The position numbers and the translations under genes are program-made. DNA of 64,000 bases from Drosophila persimilis. Taxonomy: Eukaryota; Arthropoda; Insecta; Diptera; Drosophilidae. A model generated the notes under the pieces. The model had not been told where the DNA came from. It saw nothing but the letters and a program-made list of their open reading frames with translations, and did not search any database. This document shows positions 28,293 to 38,352 of this stretch, piece by piece. Numbering within the stretch: the stretch's first letter is position 1; each line of letters begins with the position of its first letter. The stretch is taken from NCBI RefSeq assembly GCF_003286085.1, contig NW_020825294.1, positions 15,026,501-15,090,500 of the forward strand, read 5' to 3'.

Positions 28293-29630
28293 TCACCGTC
28301 TTCCTCCTCCTCCGAGTCGTCCAGCGCAAGACCCTGGGACTATGGTCTCCAGACCTAGGTCCTTCTCGACCTCGCCTGCCTGGAGGGTGTGCGCATCTTT
28401 ATCCTCGGGGTGGCGCTTTTTCAGCCGTAGGTATACGCTACCTACGCCCCACGCCATCTTCCCGAACTTGGGATACAGGATGTCCTCCGCCACCTTGCTG
28501 ATCTGGAGGATCACGTGCTGGCCCCCCTCGTTGGGTAGTGGGCTACCGGCATGCAGAACCTTCCAATCAGCCGTTGGCACGTCCGGATTTCGCCTCTGCA
28601 GCAGCTTCAATGCTCGCTCCCCCTGGACAGCAATGGGGAAGAGCACCTTTGCCTTTGGTATGGACGGGATCAGCTCCCTGTCTACCACCTCCAGCTTGGC
28701 CCCCTCCCACAGAGCTTACAGTAGGGAAACCTTCTGCACCAGCCACTGCCGCGTTAGGTCGTCGTTGCACTTAAGGATTTTGACCCCGTTCAGCCATCCC
28801 GCTCCATCGAACGTGGGCATGGGAGCGCTAGGGTCCTCCTCCATTCGCGAGAACAGTGCCTCGACGAGCTGCGCGTGGACTAACTTCCACTGCGCCGCCG
28901 TCATCTTACCGTTCTCATCGCTGCGATCGATCAAGGCTACAATGAGATGTCTCTTGGACACCTCGCTCATGGCCTTCACCCTCGGCTTCCTCGTCTTCGG
29001 CTGGGGGGTGGCCACCTTGGGCCCACGTTGCCGCTTGCTCGCCGGAGTGTCTTTGGCAGCACTCTCGATCGAGCGTTGCGTCTTGGTGGCCAACATCTCC
29101 TCCACCTTGTTGGCGAATCCACCGTTTGTTGCCTTCATCTGCGGCAACTGCGCGTAGTATTCGCGGCCCTCCTGTACCCGTTGCTCAGCCCAGGCTAGCT
29201 TGGACTTCTCCTCTTGGGAGATATCCGCCTTGCCCTGTAGCCGGCTCAGTAACTTGAGGGCCGCCTTATACTGAGCTTTTGCCTTCATCCCCTCCCTGGA
29301 ACGCTTCGGCCCTTCCCTACGCAGGGAGCTGGTACCTGGTTCCGGCGAGCGGAGAAGGCTTTCCTCTTCGGTCTTGCTAAGGAATAGCACGCTCTCCAGG
29401 TCCGAGTCTGCATCGACAACGGCACCCGCGCGGCTCACCCTGCAACGCGTCGTTTTTGTGGCAGTAGTATTACAACTGACATGACGTGCTCCCGCCATGC
29501 CCGAGGTCTGACCGCTGGCGACACGCAGAGAGGATTGCTCCTCCCCGTGCCCGCCGGTGGTAGCAGTCACGCTTTCCACCGACGTTTGGGTTGACATCCC
29601 AACCCGTGTTTGCTCCTTATCTACCTCCAT
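28293..29630 (-). pseudogene. LOA-A ORF1, one premature stop
   Basis: ATG at 29,630, 445 codons in one frame to TAG at 28,293, with a single in-frame TAA at 28,716-28,718 (codon 305, GAA in LOA-B). The N-terminal third is acidic and Ser/Thr-rich; residues about 125-165 form a Lys/Glu/Gln-rich helical region (AQYKAALKLLSRLQGKAD). A conserved globular segment begins KRHLIVALIDRSDENGKM (about residue 225), the DUF4780-like region seen in LOA-type ORF1 proteins. The C-terminal part after the stop is still open, so the mutation is recent. The role is binding of element RNA. Confidence 0.85.
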
Positions 29631-29767
29631 ATTTGGCCCGAAGGTGCATACCGGTTAATGTTTATCGGGGGGACCACCCCCTAGCGTTTTATGCCTGGCC
29701 GCCAGGCACCTCTAGCCATGGTCTTGGTTCAGTTCCCCTGACTTTAGATCGGGAAGACGATGGACCA

Positions 29768-29893
29768 TAGCCTTAGCTAGACACTGCATTACCCCGGGCA
29801 AGGCAAGTGCATTATCCTCGCCCGGGATAATGCAGTGTCCATTGCCCAGCCGGCACCCTCGTGGAGGGTTCAGCTAGAGGGTTTTTGCCAGCC
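29768..29893 (-). ncRNA. HDV-like self-cleaving ribozyme at the 5' end of LOA-A
   Basis: The minus-strand RNA starting at 29,893 folds as the nested double pseudoknot of hepatitis delta virus-like ribozymes. P1: GGCUGGC (29,893-29,887) with GCCGGCU (29,854-29,848), 7 pairs. P3: ACCC with GGGU (29,669-region equivalents at 29,869-29,866 and 29,858-29,855), enclosing a 7-nt L3 UCCACGA. J1.1/4: GGGCAA (29,847-29,842). P4: a 21-pair hairpin from UGGACACUGC to GCAGUGUCUA. J4/2: GCUAA (29,777-29,773), whose C is the expected catalytic base. P2: UAGCU with GGCUA (29,772-29,768). Cleavage would fall exactly at the element start. HDV-like ribozymes are known at the 5' ends of several non-LTR families (R2, RTE, Baggins). 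Confidence 0.85.
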
Positions 29894-30128
29894 TAAAATA
29901 GATATAGATGTATGAATAAAATATAAAACAACAAGACACTAATGTAAATTCCGTGAAATAAAATAGTCAAAAGGTATCGGCTTGGATTTTAAAGCTTAGA
30001 GTTTTCCCAGATGGTAACCTACAACGCTAAAACCGAAGCTACAACGCTTTAAGGGCCGATTCATTAGCTCTACAGAATTGAAGTTCTTAAACACCCAGAT
30101 GGTGTAGCATTTTTTTGCTTGTTTGTTT
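29894..30128. other. unassigned spacer
   Basis: AT-rich flank of the LOA-A 5' end, with no ORF or repeat that I recognise. Confidence 0.4.
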
Positions 30129-30357
30129 CTCCCTCAGATTTTAGTTGTTGTATCGCCCTTTCTCGACGTTCGTTGTCCGACAAAAGCTGCGAGGGAGGAT
30201 CGTCTGCATAGCAGTAAACACATCAAGATCGATCATCACCGGAATTACATGTTTCGTCGTCTGGAATAGTGGCCTGTCTGTCTCATATTCCAAACGGTCA
30301 TAAACTAAATTAAAACTCGGTTTCTTATCGCTTAACCACAGGCCGTAATCGGGTTCC
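30129..30357 (-). pseudogene. exon-like coding fragment of unknown gene
   Basis: On the minus strand a polypyrimidine stretch and acceptor (TTTTCTGTCTAAATAG) are followed at 30,357 by an open frame reading GEPDYGLWLSDKKPSFNL, then RLEYETDRPLFQTTKHVIPV, then MIDLDVFTAM. At about 30,205 a one-base shift is needed to continue as ADDPPSQLLSDNERRERAIQ, then QLKSEGETN. Codon composition and the polar, charged sequence look like a host protein. I do not recognise the family. The frameshift argues for a pseudogene or retrocopy fragment. Confidence 0.4.
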
Positions 30358-30589
30358 CCTATTTAGACAGAAAATATTTCGCGTTCTAAATCCACGCTGC
30401 AGAAGAAGCTCAGTATTTCACCAGAATTCTTATGTTATATGGAAAAATGGAAGCTTACGTCTGCAAAGACATTACATTCAAATACATACAAACAACAAAA
30501 TTGTTTGTTTTTAATTTTCAAATAAATCCATAAATAAAAAATTTGTTTAAGTCGGTTTTGTTTAAAAAAGTTTGAGTTTATTGCATAGC

Positions 30590-30773
30590 TGTGTCTATGA
30601 TGCCACAGACAACCTACAGCAATACATCAAGGTGTTTGAAAACTAGGCCTGTCGATGGAACATCTCCATAAACCCTGATAAGTGTGCAGTGGTGACGCAC
30701 ACTTTAGGAATGGGCTCTAGCTCTGGTGTCTTCCTGCTTGGGAAAATCGTGGAGCAGCGTAGGAATCACACAC
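30590..30773 (+). pseudogene. jockey-type ORF2 fragment (after the RT active site)
   Basis: The plus frame reads TDNLQQYIKVFEN, stop, ACRWNISINPDKCAVVTHT, the segment that follows the catalytic motif in jockey-clade RTs. An in-frame stop interrupts it. It continues on the far side of the DINE-1 at 31,538. The sequence from 30,358 to 30,589 is AT-rich and unassigned. Confidence 0.6.
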
Positions 30774-31537
30774 ACGAAATTCTGAGATATACGTTTTATA
30801 GTGAGATCTAACAGAAGTGCGGATACCAAATTTGGTTACTCTAGCGTTAATAGTCTCTGAGATTTGTGGATGCCCCAGATTTTCGTCCTTTGTGGGGGCG
30901 GAAGGGGGTGCGGCGAAATTTTGACACAAAACGGTCAAGGTCCGATATCACAGGAGTGTGGATACCAAATTTGGTTGCTCTGGCTCTTATAGGTTCTGAG
31001 ATCCTTGAACTCATATTTTGCAATTGGCAAAACCGACCATGAAACCTGTGTGTTAGATAGAGACAGAGCGAGAAAGAATGAAATTGTTTTCTTGATTCTG
31101 GCTATGATAATGTTACGATCTGGTTTAGATTTTACACTCAAGAACATATAGACATCCTCTACGATTCTGCGTTTTCAGTTTTCTCGTATCTCTGAATTTG
31201 TGGTCCACAGATTTTCGCCCTTTTTGGGGGGCGGAAGTGGGCAGGGCAAAGTTTTGAAATATACTTGTAGCAGTGACATATCACAGAAGTCCGGATATAA
31301 AACGTCGTTGCTCTAGCTCTTATAGTCTTTGAGCACTAGGCGCTGATACGGACGGATAGACAGACGGACAGACGGACGGACGGACAGACAGACAGGGCTC
31401 AATCGACTCGGCTATTGATGCTGATAAAGAATATATATACTTTATGGGGTCGGAAACGATTCCTTCTGGACGTTACACACATCCATTTTCACCACAAATC
31501 TAATATACCCCAATACTCATTTTGAGTATCCGGTATA
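30774..31537 (-). mobile_element. DINE-1-type element lacking its 3' end
   Basis: Three module copies, the first partial (GCGGATACCAAATTTGG at about 30,820), a GACGGACA run at 31,350-31,393, and the 5' end at 31,537 (TATCCGGTATA). The 3' hairpin region is missing. It splits a jockey-type fragment. Confidence 0.88.
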
Positions 31538-31735
31538 ACAACGTCCTAATCTACAAAGCCATACTACCCCCTGCCTGGAAGTACGACATTCAGGTGTATG
31601 GGATTGCCGCCAAAACTAACCTCGCGAGGATCATGACATTCCAGAGGAAAGAGCTGAGTAGTATATCCGTAACCGGGACATCGCCAAGGACCTTAACGTC
31701 CATCTTGTTGGTAATAATAATAAATTGTTTTCCTT
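31538..31735 (+). pseudogene. jockey-type ORF2 C-terminal fragment
   Basis: The frame reads NVLIYKAILPPAWKYDIQVY then GIAAKTNLARIMTFQRKEL, the conserved post-RT segment of jockey/F-type elements (L.YK.IL.P.W.Y....G.A). It then degrades. With 30,590-30,773 it forms one fragment interrupted by DINE-1. Confidence 0.65.
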
Positions 31736-31820
31736 TGACTGTTGTATAAGTGGTTTAAGCAGTAATTTGAGTGCATGTTTATATTAGTGCTATTTTAGGA
31801 CTGCACTGGTTAAGTATTTT

Positions 31821-32066
31821 TATACCAGATACTCAACATGAGTATAGGGGTATATTAGATTTTTGGTGAAAATGGATGAGTGTAACGACCAGAAGGAAGC
31901 GTTTCCGACCCCATAAAGTATATATATTCTTAATCAGCATCAATAGCCGAGTCGATAGTGCCATGTCTGTCTGTCCTTCTGTCCGTCCGTCCGTCTGTCG
32001 CTATGAGCGCCTAATTCCCAAAGACTATAAGAGCTAGACCAACGAAATTTTGTATCCACACTCAGA
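31821..32066 (+). mobile_element. DINE-1-type element, 5' fragment
   Basis: It starts TATACCAGATACTCAACATGAGTAT, passes the conserved CCCCATAAAGTATATATATT block and a GTCY run (31,965-32,000), and stops in the first module. It lies in the intron upstream of the SLC25 exon. Confidence 0.85.
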
Positions 32067-32157
32067 GTTAATATGGTTTATTTATATGCATAGTTTATTT
32101 ATTGATTAGGACTTTATAGTGTAGGACTAAATACAATTTGCATTTTTTTATTTAAAG

Positions 32158-32619
32158 GTGCTGCTGGAGTACTTGTTGGCCACCCATTAGATACTGTGAA
32201 AGTTCATTTGCAAACTGATGACCCTAAGAATCCGAAATATAAAGGAACATTTCATTGCTTAAAAAAAATAATAAAAAAAGATAATATTCAAGGTTTATAT
32301 AGAGGAATAAGCAGTCCAATGTCAGGAATTGGATTAGTAAACTCAATCGTTTTCGGAGTATATGGAAATATTCAACGTTTGTCAGATGAACCCAATTCAC
32401 TCCTTTCACACTTTTATGCTGGTTCCATTGCCGGACTAGCGCAAAGCTTTGTATGTGCACCGATGGAGCTGGCGAAAACAAGGCTTCAATTATCGTCACA
32501 GATTGACAGTGGAATTAAATTCACTGGGCCCATCAACTGCATTAGATATATAATAAAAACAGAAGGTGTACGTGGAGCGTTTAAGGGCTTAACGGCCACC
32601 ATTTTCAGAGATATTCCAG
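32158..32619 (+). CDS. internal exon of an SLC25 mitochondrial carrier gene
   Basis: 462 bp, 154 codons with no stop. The acceptor is CATTTTTTTATTTAAAG before 32,158 and the donor is CCAG|GTAAGA at 32,620; both ends are phase 1. The protein carries carrier signatures from two of the three repeats: GHPLDTVKVHLQT (residues about 8-20) and APMELAKTRLQL (about 99-110), with repeat-end motifs GLYRGISSP and AFKGLTATIFRDIPG. It resembles the SLC25A29/45/47/48-like group, close to fly CG4995-type proteins (from memory, not searched). These carry amino acids or acylcarnitine-like substrates across the inner membrane. Other exons are not in the window, so flanking introns must be long. DINE-1 copies sit in both introns. 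Confidence 0.75.
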
Positions 32620-32732
32620 GTAAGACTGTGTACCAGTTACTCGTAGATTGAGAGAAGTATGTATTTAACAAGCACAAGATAATCGGATAATTATTACAAC
32701 AAGCATTGTCATGTTTTGTCGGTTTGAACTTT

Positions 32733-33111
32733 TATACACGGTATTAAAAATGAGTATAGGTATATTAGATTTGTGGTGAATGTAGATGTGTGTAACGTAC
32801 AGAAGAAAGCGTTACCCATAAAGTATATATATATTCTGTCTGTCATGTCTGTCCGTCCCGCCCAGCTCCGCCCAGCTCCGCCCTCTTAAAGGACGAAAAT
32901 TTGTGGCATCCACAATTTAGAAGATACGGGAAAAATAAAAATGTACAATCATAGAGAATGACAATACTGTACTAGTTGCTAGCGCCCGACGACACATTCA
33001 GGCACGTTTTCAGTCTCTCCCGCGCGCACACTTTGTCGCTCAATGCTGACTAAGTATCGGGTATAAATGTAGAGTTGAGGTCGCAGCAGTAACTCACAAC
33101 GTTCCCCCTCC
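32733..33111 (+). mobile_element. DINE-1-type element, short internally deleted copy
   Basis: 5' end TATACACGGTATTAAAAATGAG, a short GTCY run (32,838-32,858), part of one module in inverted-looking form (GCATCCACAATTTAG) and the 3' end GTTCCCCCTC are all present, so both termini survive around an internal deletion. It lies just downstream of the SLC25 exon. Confidence 0.85.
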
Positions 33112-33344
33112 TTATAAGTCGGTTTGGTTCAAAGAGAAAATAAGTACTTCAATTTTGTTACCCATTATCGGTCGAATTCTTGGGCGACGACTAGAAATAG
33201 TGCCGGTAAATAATAAATAAATAAATAATCCCGTTGTTCAAATGCTGTAGGTATCTCTGACGTGATGCGGTTGACATGCGCAATTGTTCCTTACTTCTCT
33301 CGAAAATCGAATTGGTGAGATCGAACTATGTTGCTAGTTGTTGC
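33112..33344. other. unassigned spacer
   Basis: Contains an AATAAATAAATAAATAA tract near 33,208 and no recognisable gene. Confidence 0.4.
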
Positions 33345-33560
33345 TATGTTGCTATGTTGGATGTCTGAGCTGATGCGCAGCAGGATGACTTTTTCAAATA
33401 GCTTTGAAAGATACTTACCTGCTTACTTAAGCAGGCTTATTGGTCTGGACGACGATGGCTGCGTTTTGTCTTTTCCTGGCTTAGGAAGTCGTGTGATTGC
33501 ATTGAAAGCCCTGAACCTGTCTTGGATAGCTGTCTTTCGTTGAACAACTATGCTTCTGTC
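33345..33560 (-). pseudogene. jockey-type RT finger fragment
   Basis: The minus frame reads AITRLPKPGKDKTQPSSSRP, then ISLLK and, after a stop, LSKLFEKVILLRI. This is the KPGKD...YRPISLL...KLFEK block that opens the RT of jockey/F-type elements. It is short, with at least one stop. The flank 33,561-33,727 is unassigned. Confidence 0.65.
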
Positions 33561-33727
33561 TAAACTTTTAAATTGGTAGCCGATTACCTATATGTAATAC
33601 ACATGCAAGGCAACGAATGGAACTATGCCAGGTCGACGGTCCGTCGAAATAAAATTGTGCTTGCATATGTTGTGTTCGGCAGCTCACAAAGATTGATCAA
33701 CGATTTCGACTTTAAAGATTTTGATAT

Positions 33728-35382
33728 TGTTAATGTGTGTGTGTGTGTGTAGGAAGCTGGGTTGCATACGGTACATAAACCGTCTACAGTTTGGTCGTCG
33801 AAACTAGAACTTGAACCTGTTAGACTGCGGAGTGGGTATCCTACGGTGCGCAAGGGAGGGTCTGAAGACACGGCGACAGATGAGTGACAGCCAGTTATGG
33901 TACTGTTTCTGATACTGATTTTATTGATAAAACTGATTCTTATTTATAGGCAATAAAAGGTACAAAAGTGCTGAGTCTGTAAAATATATGTTTTGTGTAT
34001 TATGGATAATTTTAGTGTCTGGTGGGCAATTGCGATATTTTGATGGTCAGCAACTGCCCCGCTGTCTTCGCCGTCTGCGGAGAGAGTGCATTGTCAGCAG
34101 AACTCACTGCAGTGGCCAGTGTGTTGTCGTGAGGTATTATATTACATGTTAAATAGAACACTGTGTCACGGTGCCACTGTGTTATGCCGACGTGTATTAT
34201 AAACTATTGCTTAAGCATATTTCTGCAACTGAACAGATATTATTTCATAAATAAAATGTTTGGGATAGCCGGGAAATACAAATTTGATGGTTCTTAAAAG
34301 CTGAAAATTTGTATTTCGTTACTTTTGGAAGCTGCCGAGCTTTTTCGGTAACTCTGACTTCACATTTATAAATTAAAAATTGTTCCTTTGTTAAGGTTAG
34401 AATTTGGCGTTTATTTGGGTGAAAACCGACTGACTTTTTTGGTGTTATGTGCCTTCGCCCGAAGAGGACTGACCGACTGTCTTGAAGAGTGCTGACCGAC
34501 TCAACGAGGACTGACCGACTGCCTGACCGAAGGGCTCCAGTATGGGCTCCCCTCCGCCATAGAGCGAACATAAGGCACGATAAAGAGTGTGTGAGAGAGA
34601 GACAGAAAATGAGGAAGCGGAAATCCGTCTGGCTATAATAATTATCCGATCTAATTCCGATTCTGCAGTCTAGTCATTCTCTATGAGTCTGCGGTTTTGG
34701 TTTTCTCCTATCTTTAAAATTGTGGATGCCATAGATTTTTGTCTTTTTTGAGGGCGGATAGGGGCGTTGAAACAAAGTCGATTCAGTGTGATATCACTGG
34801 AGTCTGGATACAAAATTTCGTTGGTCTAGCTCTCATAGTCTCTGAGAGCTATGCATCAAACAAGACGGACGGACAGACATATGTGGCTCTTTCGCCTCGG
34901 CTATTGACGCTGATCCAGAATAATAGGCGTGCCGAGTGGATGTTCCTTTGAGGTTGGGGGGATTGTAGAACAGATGAGGCAGGGCAGCCACGATAGGGTA
35001 TCCGTCCGTAAGAAAAACACTCAATCTTCTCTAAGTCTTGCCGGCTTATTTATTTTTGTACGTAACCTGTTCCTTACACTTTTCCTTCAATGTATTTTCT
35101 TCTTCTTTTTCGACGGTCCAAGTTCAGTGGATCGAGAACTTCTGATAAGCTGGATCAAGGGATCTAAGGGCGCCAAACTTCAAAAACGACTTTTCGTTCT
35201 TAAAGTCGAAACATGTTCTATGTAGACAGCGAGTCTTTTAACGTGTATCGCATTTCATAGACTAAGTCGGAATTACTGCAAATCACGGTGGCAGGTCTTA
35301 ATTAAGATGCCTGTTCCAGCCTCTGCTTTTCCACGAATGATCTGTAGTACAAATAACCCCTTATTTGAAAGTTGTATTTGCT
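33728..35382 (-). repeat. BEL-1 unit 1, LTR-containing segment
   Basis: The segment begins with the LTR terminus (TGTTAATG, GT repeat) and ends at the stop codon of the RT remnant. The inner boundary of the LTR could not be fixed because the 3' part of the internal region is deleted. It includes tandem GAGGACTGACCGACTG-like repeats at 34,458-34,530 and an embedded DINE-1. Unit 1 lacks about 45 bp near 34,618 that units 2 and 3 keep. Confidence 0.7.
34538..34925 (-). mobile_element. diverged DINE-1-type element embedded in BEL-1 unit 1
   Basis: CAGTATGGGCTCCCCTCCG, the AGAGAGAGACAGAAAATGAG block, GTGGATGCCATAGATTTTTGTC and a short GACGGACGGACAGACA run occur in the order of a minus-oriented DINE-1. 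It is a different subtype from the copies elsewhere in the window. Both ends are missing. Confidence 0.75.
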
Positions 35383-35883
35383 TTAAAGGTGAAGTGCGTC
35401 TCTGAAAGAAGTACTATGGAATTGATCCTCCGGATTGATCCACACTTGCCGGTACATCTTTTCTATGTCCGCAGTGAATACGTACTTATGAATTCGAAAT
35501 CGTAGCAGAATGGACATAAGTTCGCTCTGAACGGTGGGTCCAGCCTGCAGAATGTCGTTCAAAGATTTCCCGCTTGTTGATTTGCATGAGGCATCGAATA
35601 CTACCCGAAGCTTTGTGGTGGTGCTCTCAGGTTTGAGTACACAATGATGTGGAATGAAGTAGTGCCTTTTGGGAACTTTTGATGCTGGCACAATCTTCAT
35701 ATGTCCTAGTCCTTCATACTCTTCTATGAAGTTCACATAACTCTTCCAAGTTTCTGTTGAGCTTCGCCGCTCCAACGCTAGGAATCTTTTTGTTGCGGCT
35801 TTCAACGACTCCTTCAGGGCTGAAGGGTGTTCGGAAAATGGGAGCTTTACAATAAAACAGAAACACTGTGTCAGGTAACACAC
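35383..35883 (-). pseudogene. BEL-1 unit 1 RT, N-terminal part
   Basis: 166 codons. BEL/Pao RT motifs: FIEEYEGLGHMKIVPAS, RHYFIPHHCVLKPESTTTK, LRVVFDASCKSTSGKSLND and KYVFTADIEKMYRQVWINPE, which carries the first catalytic Asp. The frame then joins unrelated sequence (TSFRDALHL) and stops: the rest of RT, RNase H and integrase are deleted. The same junction is found in unit 2. Confidence 0.85.
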
Positions 35884-35912
35884 ACAAAGGCTGACACGGT
35901 GTGGCTAAAAAC

Positions 35913-36395
35913 TCAGCATCCAAATAAATGGATCTTCGCAACGCTCCGGCTCAAAGGACCAGCTGTCTGAAGATTTTCTGTAAAATGAGCTTCGCACCGT
36001 GCTTCCACTGGAGTGCGTGGTTGGTCTTCCGTCTCTAGATTGTCCAGAGTCCAGAATCTTTCCATGAGCTCGTTTACTCCCGTTGCACAAATGGGTGAGG
36101 AATTGTGGGCAGATTTGACTTTTCCTGCCACAATCCATCCCAGTTTCGTGTTTTGTAGCAACGGCCCTCCTGTCCTTAGCTGATCTGGTAGCAGCAGCGA
36201 GTAGTAATGCTCGGCTCCGATTAGCATGTCGATTTTGCCTGGCTTATGGAAGTTTGGATCTGCCAGTGAGATCTTGCTTGGTACGTTTAAGCTCTCTGAA
36301 TCGAGTGCCTGAGCTGGCTGATCAGCTATTATCTGTGGTAATACGAAAGCTTCAATTCTTTGCGTAAAACCATTGTGAAGGGATTTCATGAGCAC
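35913..36395 (-). pseudogene. BEL-1 unit 1, protease-RT linker region
   Basis: Reads LADPNFHKPGKIDMLIGAEH, then YYSLLLPDQLRTGGPLLQNT, then KLGWIVAGK, the conserved segment between protease and RT in BEL/Pao polyproteins. A frameshift separates it from the protease (36,423) and from the RT (35,883). Unit 2 lacks a few bases at KLGW, which shifts its frame. Confidence 0.8.
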
Positions 36396-36422
36396 ATTTA
36401 CTCGTACTCTGCTGGTCTTTGA

Positions 36423-37127
36423 TTAACCTCCAATTCCTTCGATCCGTAATGTTGTGTCTTTTAGTTTGAGTGACAACATTGATGCCATTCGTTCAGAGAT
36501 CAAGTTTATCTGTGATCCTGAATCTAGCAGTGCTCTGAAATTAGCAACCTGCCCGTTGTTGGGTTCTACTGCCACCTTTGCTGTGGCCAGAAGATTGTAA
36601 CTATTGTTACTTGCTGCACCAACCGTCGGGCCTCTTGATTCTGAAGCTGCGCCTGATGCTGTTTCCAAATGCTTCTTGTCACACTTGAAGCAGTTTCGAC
36701 CAGGGCATGCGTTTGTTTTGTGATTTGTTCTAAAACAATTAACGCACATTTTTTGTTTTTGTACCCAATTTAGTCGTTCTGATGGAGATTTGGAGCGAAA
36801 TTCTTCGCATCCGTAGAGCCAATGGCTTGCTTTCTTGCAGAATGTGCATAAGGGTGCTCGCGCTCTCCCTGTGTTTGCTGATGCACATGTCGTGCCTTTT
36901 GGCTCTCTCCTTGATGCTGGTGGCTTCTTACTGGTTCCTAGAACCCGAATTCTTTGCTCCAAGAACTGAAGCATCGTATCCTGCGCCTGAATGTCCTTTG
37001 AGCTTCCCAATGATTGCTCATAAAAGGCCTTATTTTTTCCATCCAGTTTGTTTCTGATAATGACAATCAATATCGGATCCCATGTAGATATTGTAGCGGC
37101 AGCTTCTGCCTCCATATGTGTATCCAT
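36423..37127 (-). pseudogene. BEL-1 unit 1 gag C-terminus and protease
   Basis: 234 codons from a Met at 37,127. A capsid-end segment (WDPILIVIIRNKLDGKNKAF), then zinc knuckles CTFCKKASHWLYGC and CVNCFRTNHKTNAC, then protease with NFRALLDSGSQINLISE. A 15-bp deletion near 36,671 removes part of the third Cys/His motif that unit 2 keeps. It ends RIEGIGG before a stop. The N-terminal half of gag is missing. Confidence 0.85.
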
Positions 37128-37523
37128 TATATCTGTTTGTACTTATTACTTTTGACCCGTTGGGAGTGTTTTATTTGCTTTGCAGCTGGATACGCTCCGA
37201 ATCGCAACCGTTGTCGGTCAGAGAGGTAATAGTACAGGTGATGTGTTGGATGGAGGGATTTGTGCTGTTTCCAATCAGTGTAACGCACGGAACAACAAAA
37301 ATTGATTACTTTGGTGGTAATCGAATTCTATAGCTGTTTTTCTGTTGGATGATAACCTGAATATGTGAGATTTGCCAAAGTGATACTTATTGGTAGGAGA
37401 TGCTACCGTAAGTTTATGGCCTGGTGCCAAATTTTTATTGAAGATGTCCTGTTGACTGCTTCAATCTGATGTCCAGATCGAATCCTTTCACTGTAGCTTG
37501 TCTGACAGTTTGAAAGGTTTGAC

Positions 37524-37541
37524 CAAGTTCGGGGTCACCAT
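37524..37541 (-). other. BEL-1 primer-binding site candidate
   Basis: On the minus strand TGGTGACCCCGAACTTGG lies 3 bp after the LTR end at 37,545. The same site follows the next LTR at 41,394-41,411 (slightly altered), and a related TGTGACCCCGACGTG is at the BEL-3 start. Confidence 0.6.
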
Positions 37542-38352
37542 ATGTTAATGTGTGTGTGTGTGTGTGTAGGAAGCTGGGTTGCATACGGTACATAAACCGT
37601 CTACAGTTTGGTCGTCGAAACTAGAACTTGAACCTGTTAGACTGCGGAGTGGGTATCCTACGGTGCGCAAGGGAGGGTCTGAAGACACGGCGACAGATGA
37701 GTGACAGCCAGTTATGGTACTGTTTCTGATACTGATTTTATTGATAAAACTGATTCTTATTTATAGGTAATAAAAGGTACAAAAGTGCTGAGTCTGTAAA
37801 ATATATGTTGTGTGTATTATGGATAATTTTAGTGTCTGGTGGGCAATTGCGATATTTTGATGGTCAGCAACTGCCCCGCTGTCTTCGCCGTCTGCGGAGA
37901 GAGTGCATTGTCAGCAGAACTCACTGCAGTGGCCAGTGTGTTGTCGTGAGGTATTATATTACATGTTAAATAGAACACTGTGTCACGGTGCCACTGTGTT
38001 ATGCCGACGTGTATTATAAACTATTGCTTAAGCATATTTCTGCAACTGAACAGATATTATTTCGTAAATAAAATGTTTGGTATAGCCGGGAAATACAAAT
38101 TTGATGGTTCTTAAAAATTGAAAATTTGTATTTCGTTACTTTTGGAAGCTGCCGAGCTTTTTCGGTAACTCTGACTTCACATTTATAAATTAAAATTTGT
38201 TCCGTTGTTAAGGTTACAATTTGGCGTTTATTTGGGTGAAAACCGACTGACTTTTTTGGTGTTATGTGCCTTCGCCCGAAGAGGACTGACCGACTGTCTT
38301 GAAGAGTGCTGACCGACTCAACGAGGACTGACCGACTGCCTGACCGAAGGGC

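Larger units (their letters stand above)
7826..29893 (-). mobile_element. LOA/Bilbo/TRIM-type non-LTR retrotransposon, full length but split (LOA-A)
   Basis: Reading 5' to 3' on the minus strand: a 5' UTR with an HDV-like ribozyme (29,893-29,631), ORF1 (29,630-28,293), ORF2 with endonuclease and the first part of the RT (28,239-26,782), then the rest of the RT, RNase H and a C-terminal CCHC motif (9,481-7,846) and a short 3' UTR. Order and domains, including RNase H, fit the LOA clade. A copia (9,482-26,781) interrupts ORF2. The copy is dead: ORF1 has a stop, and ORF2 has lost the link between endonuclease and RT. Its 5' terminus coincides with the predicted ribozyme cleavage site. Confidence 0.9.

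Noticed and set aside
34929..35225. 98-codon ORF conserved in all three BEL-1 units
   Set aside because: Conservation reflects recent amplification of the array. The ORF runs opposite to the element genes, its length changes between units, and it resembles no protein.
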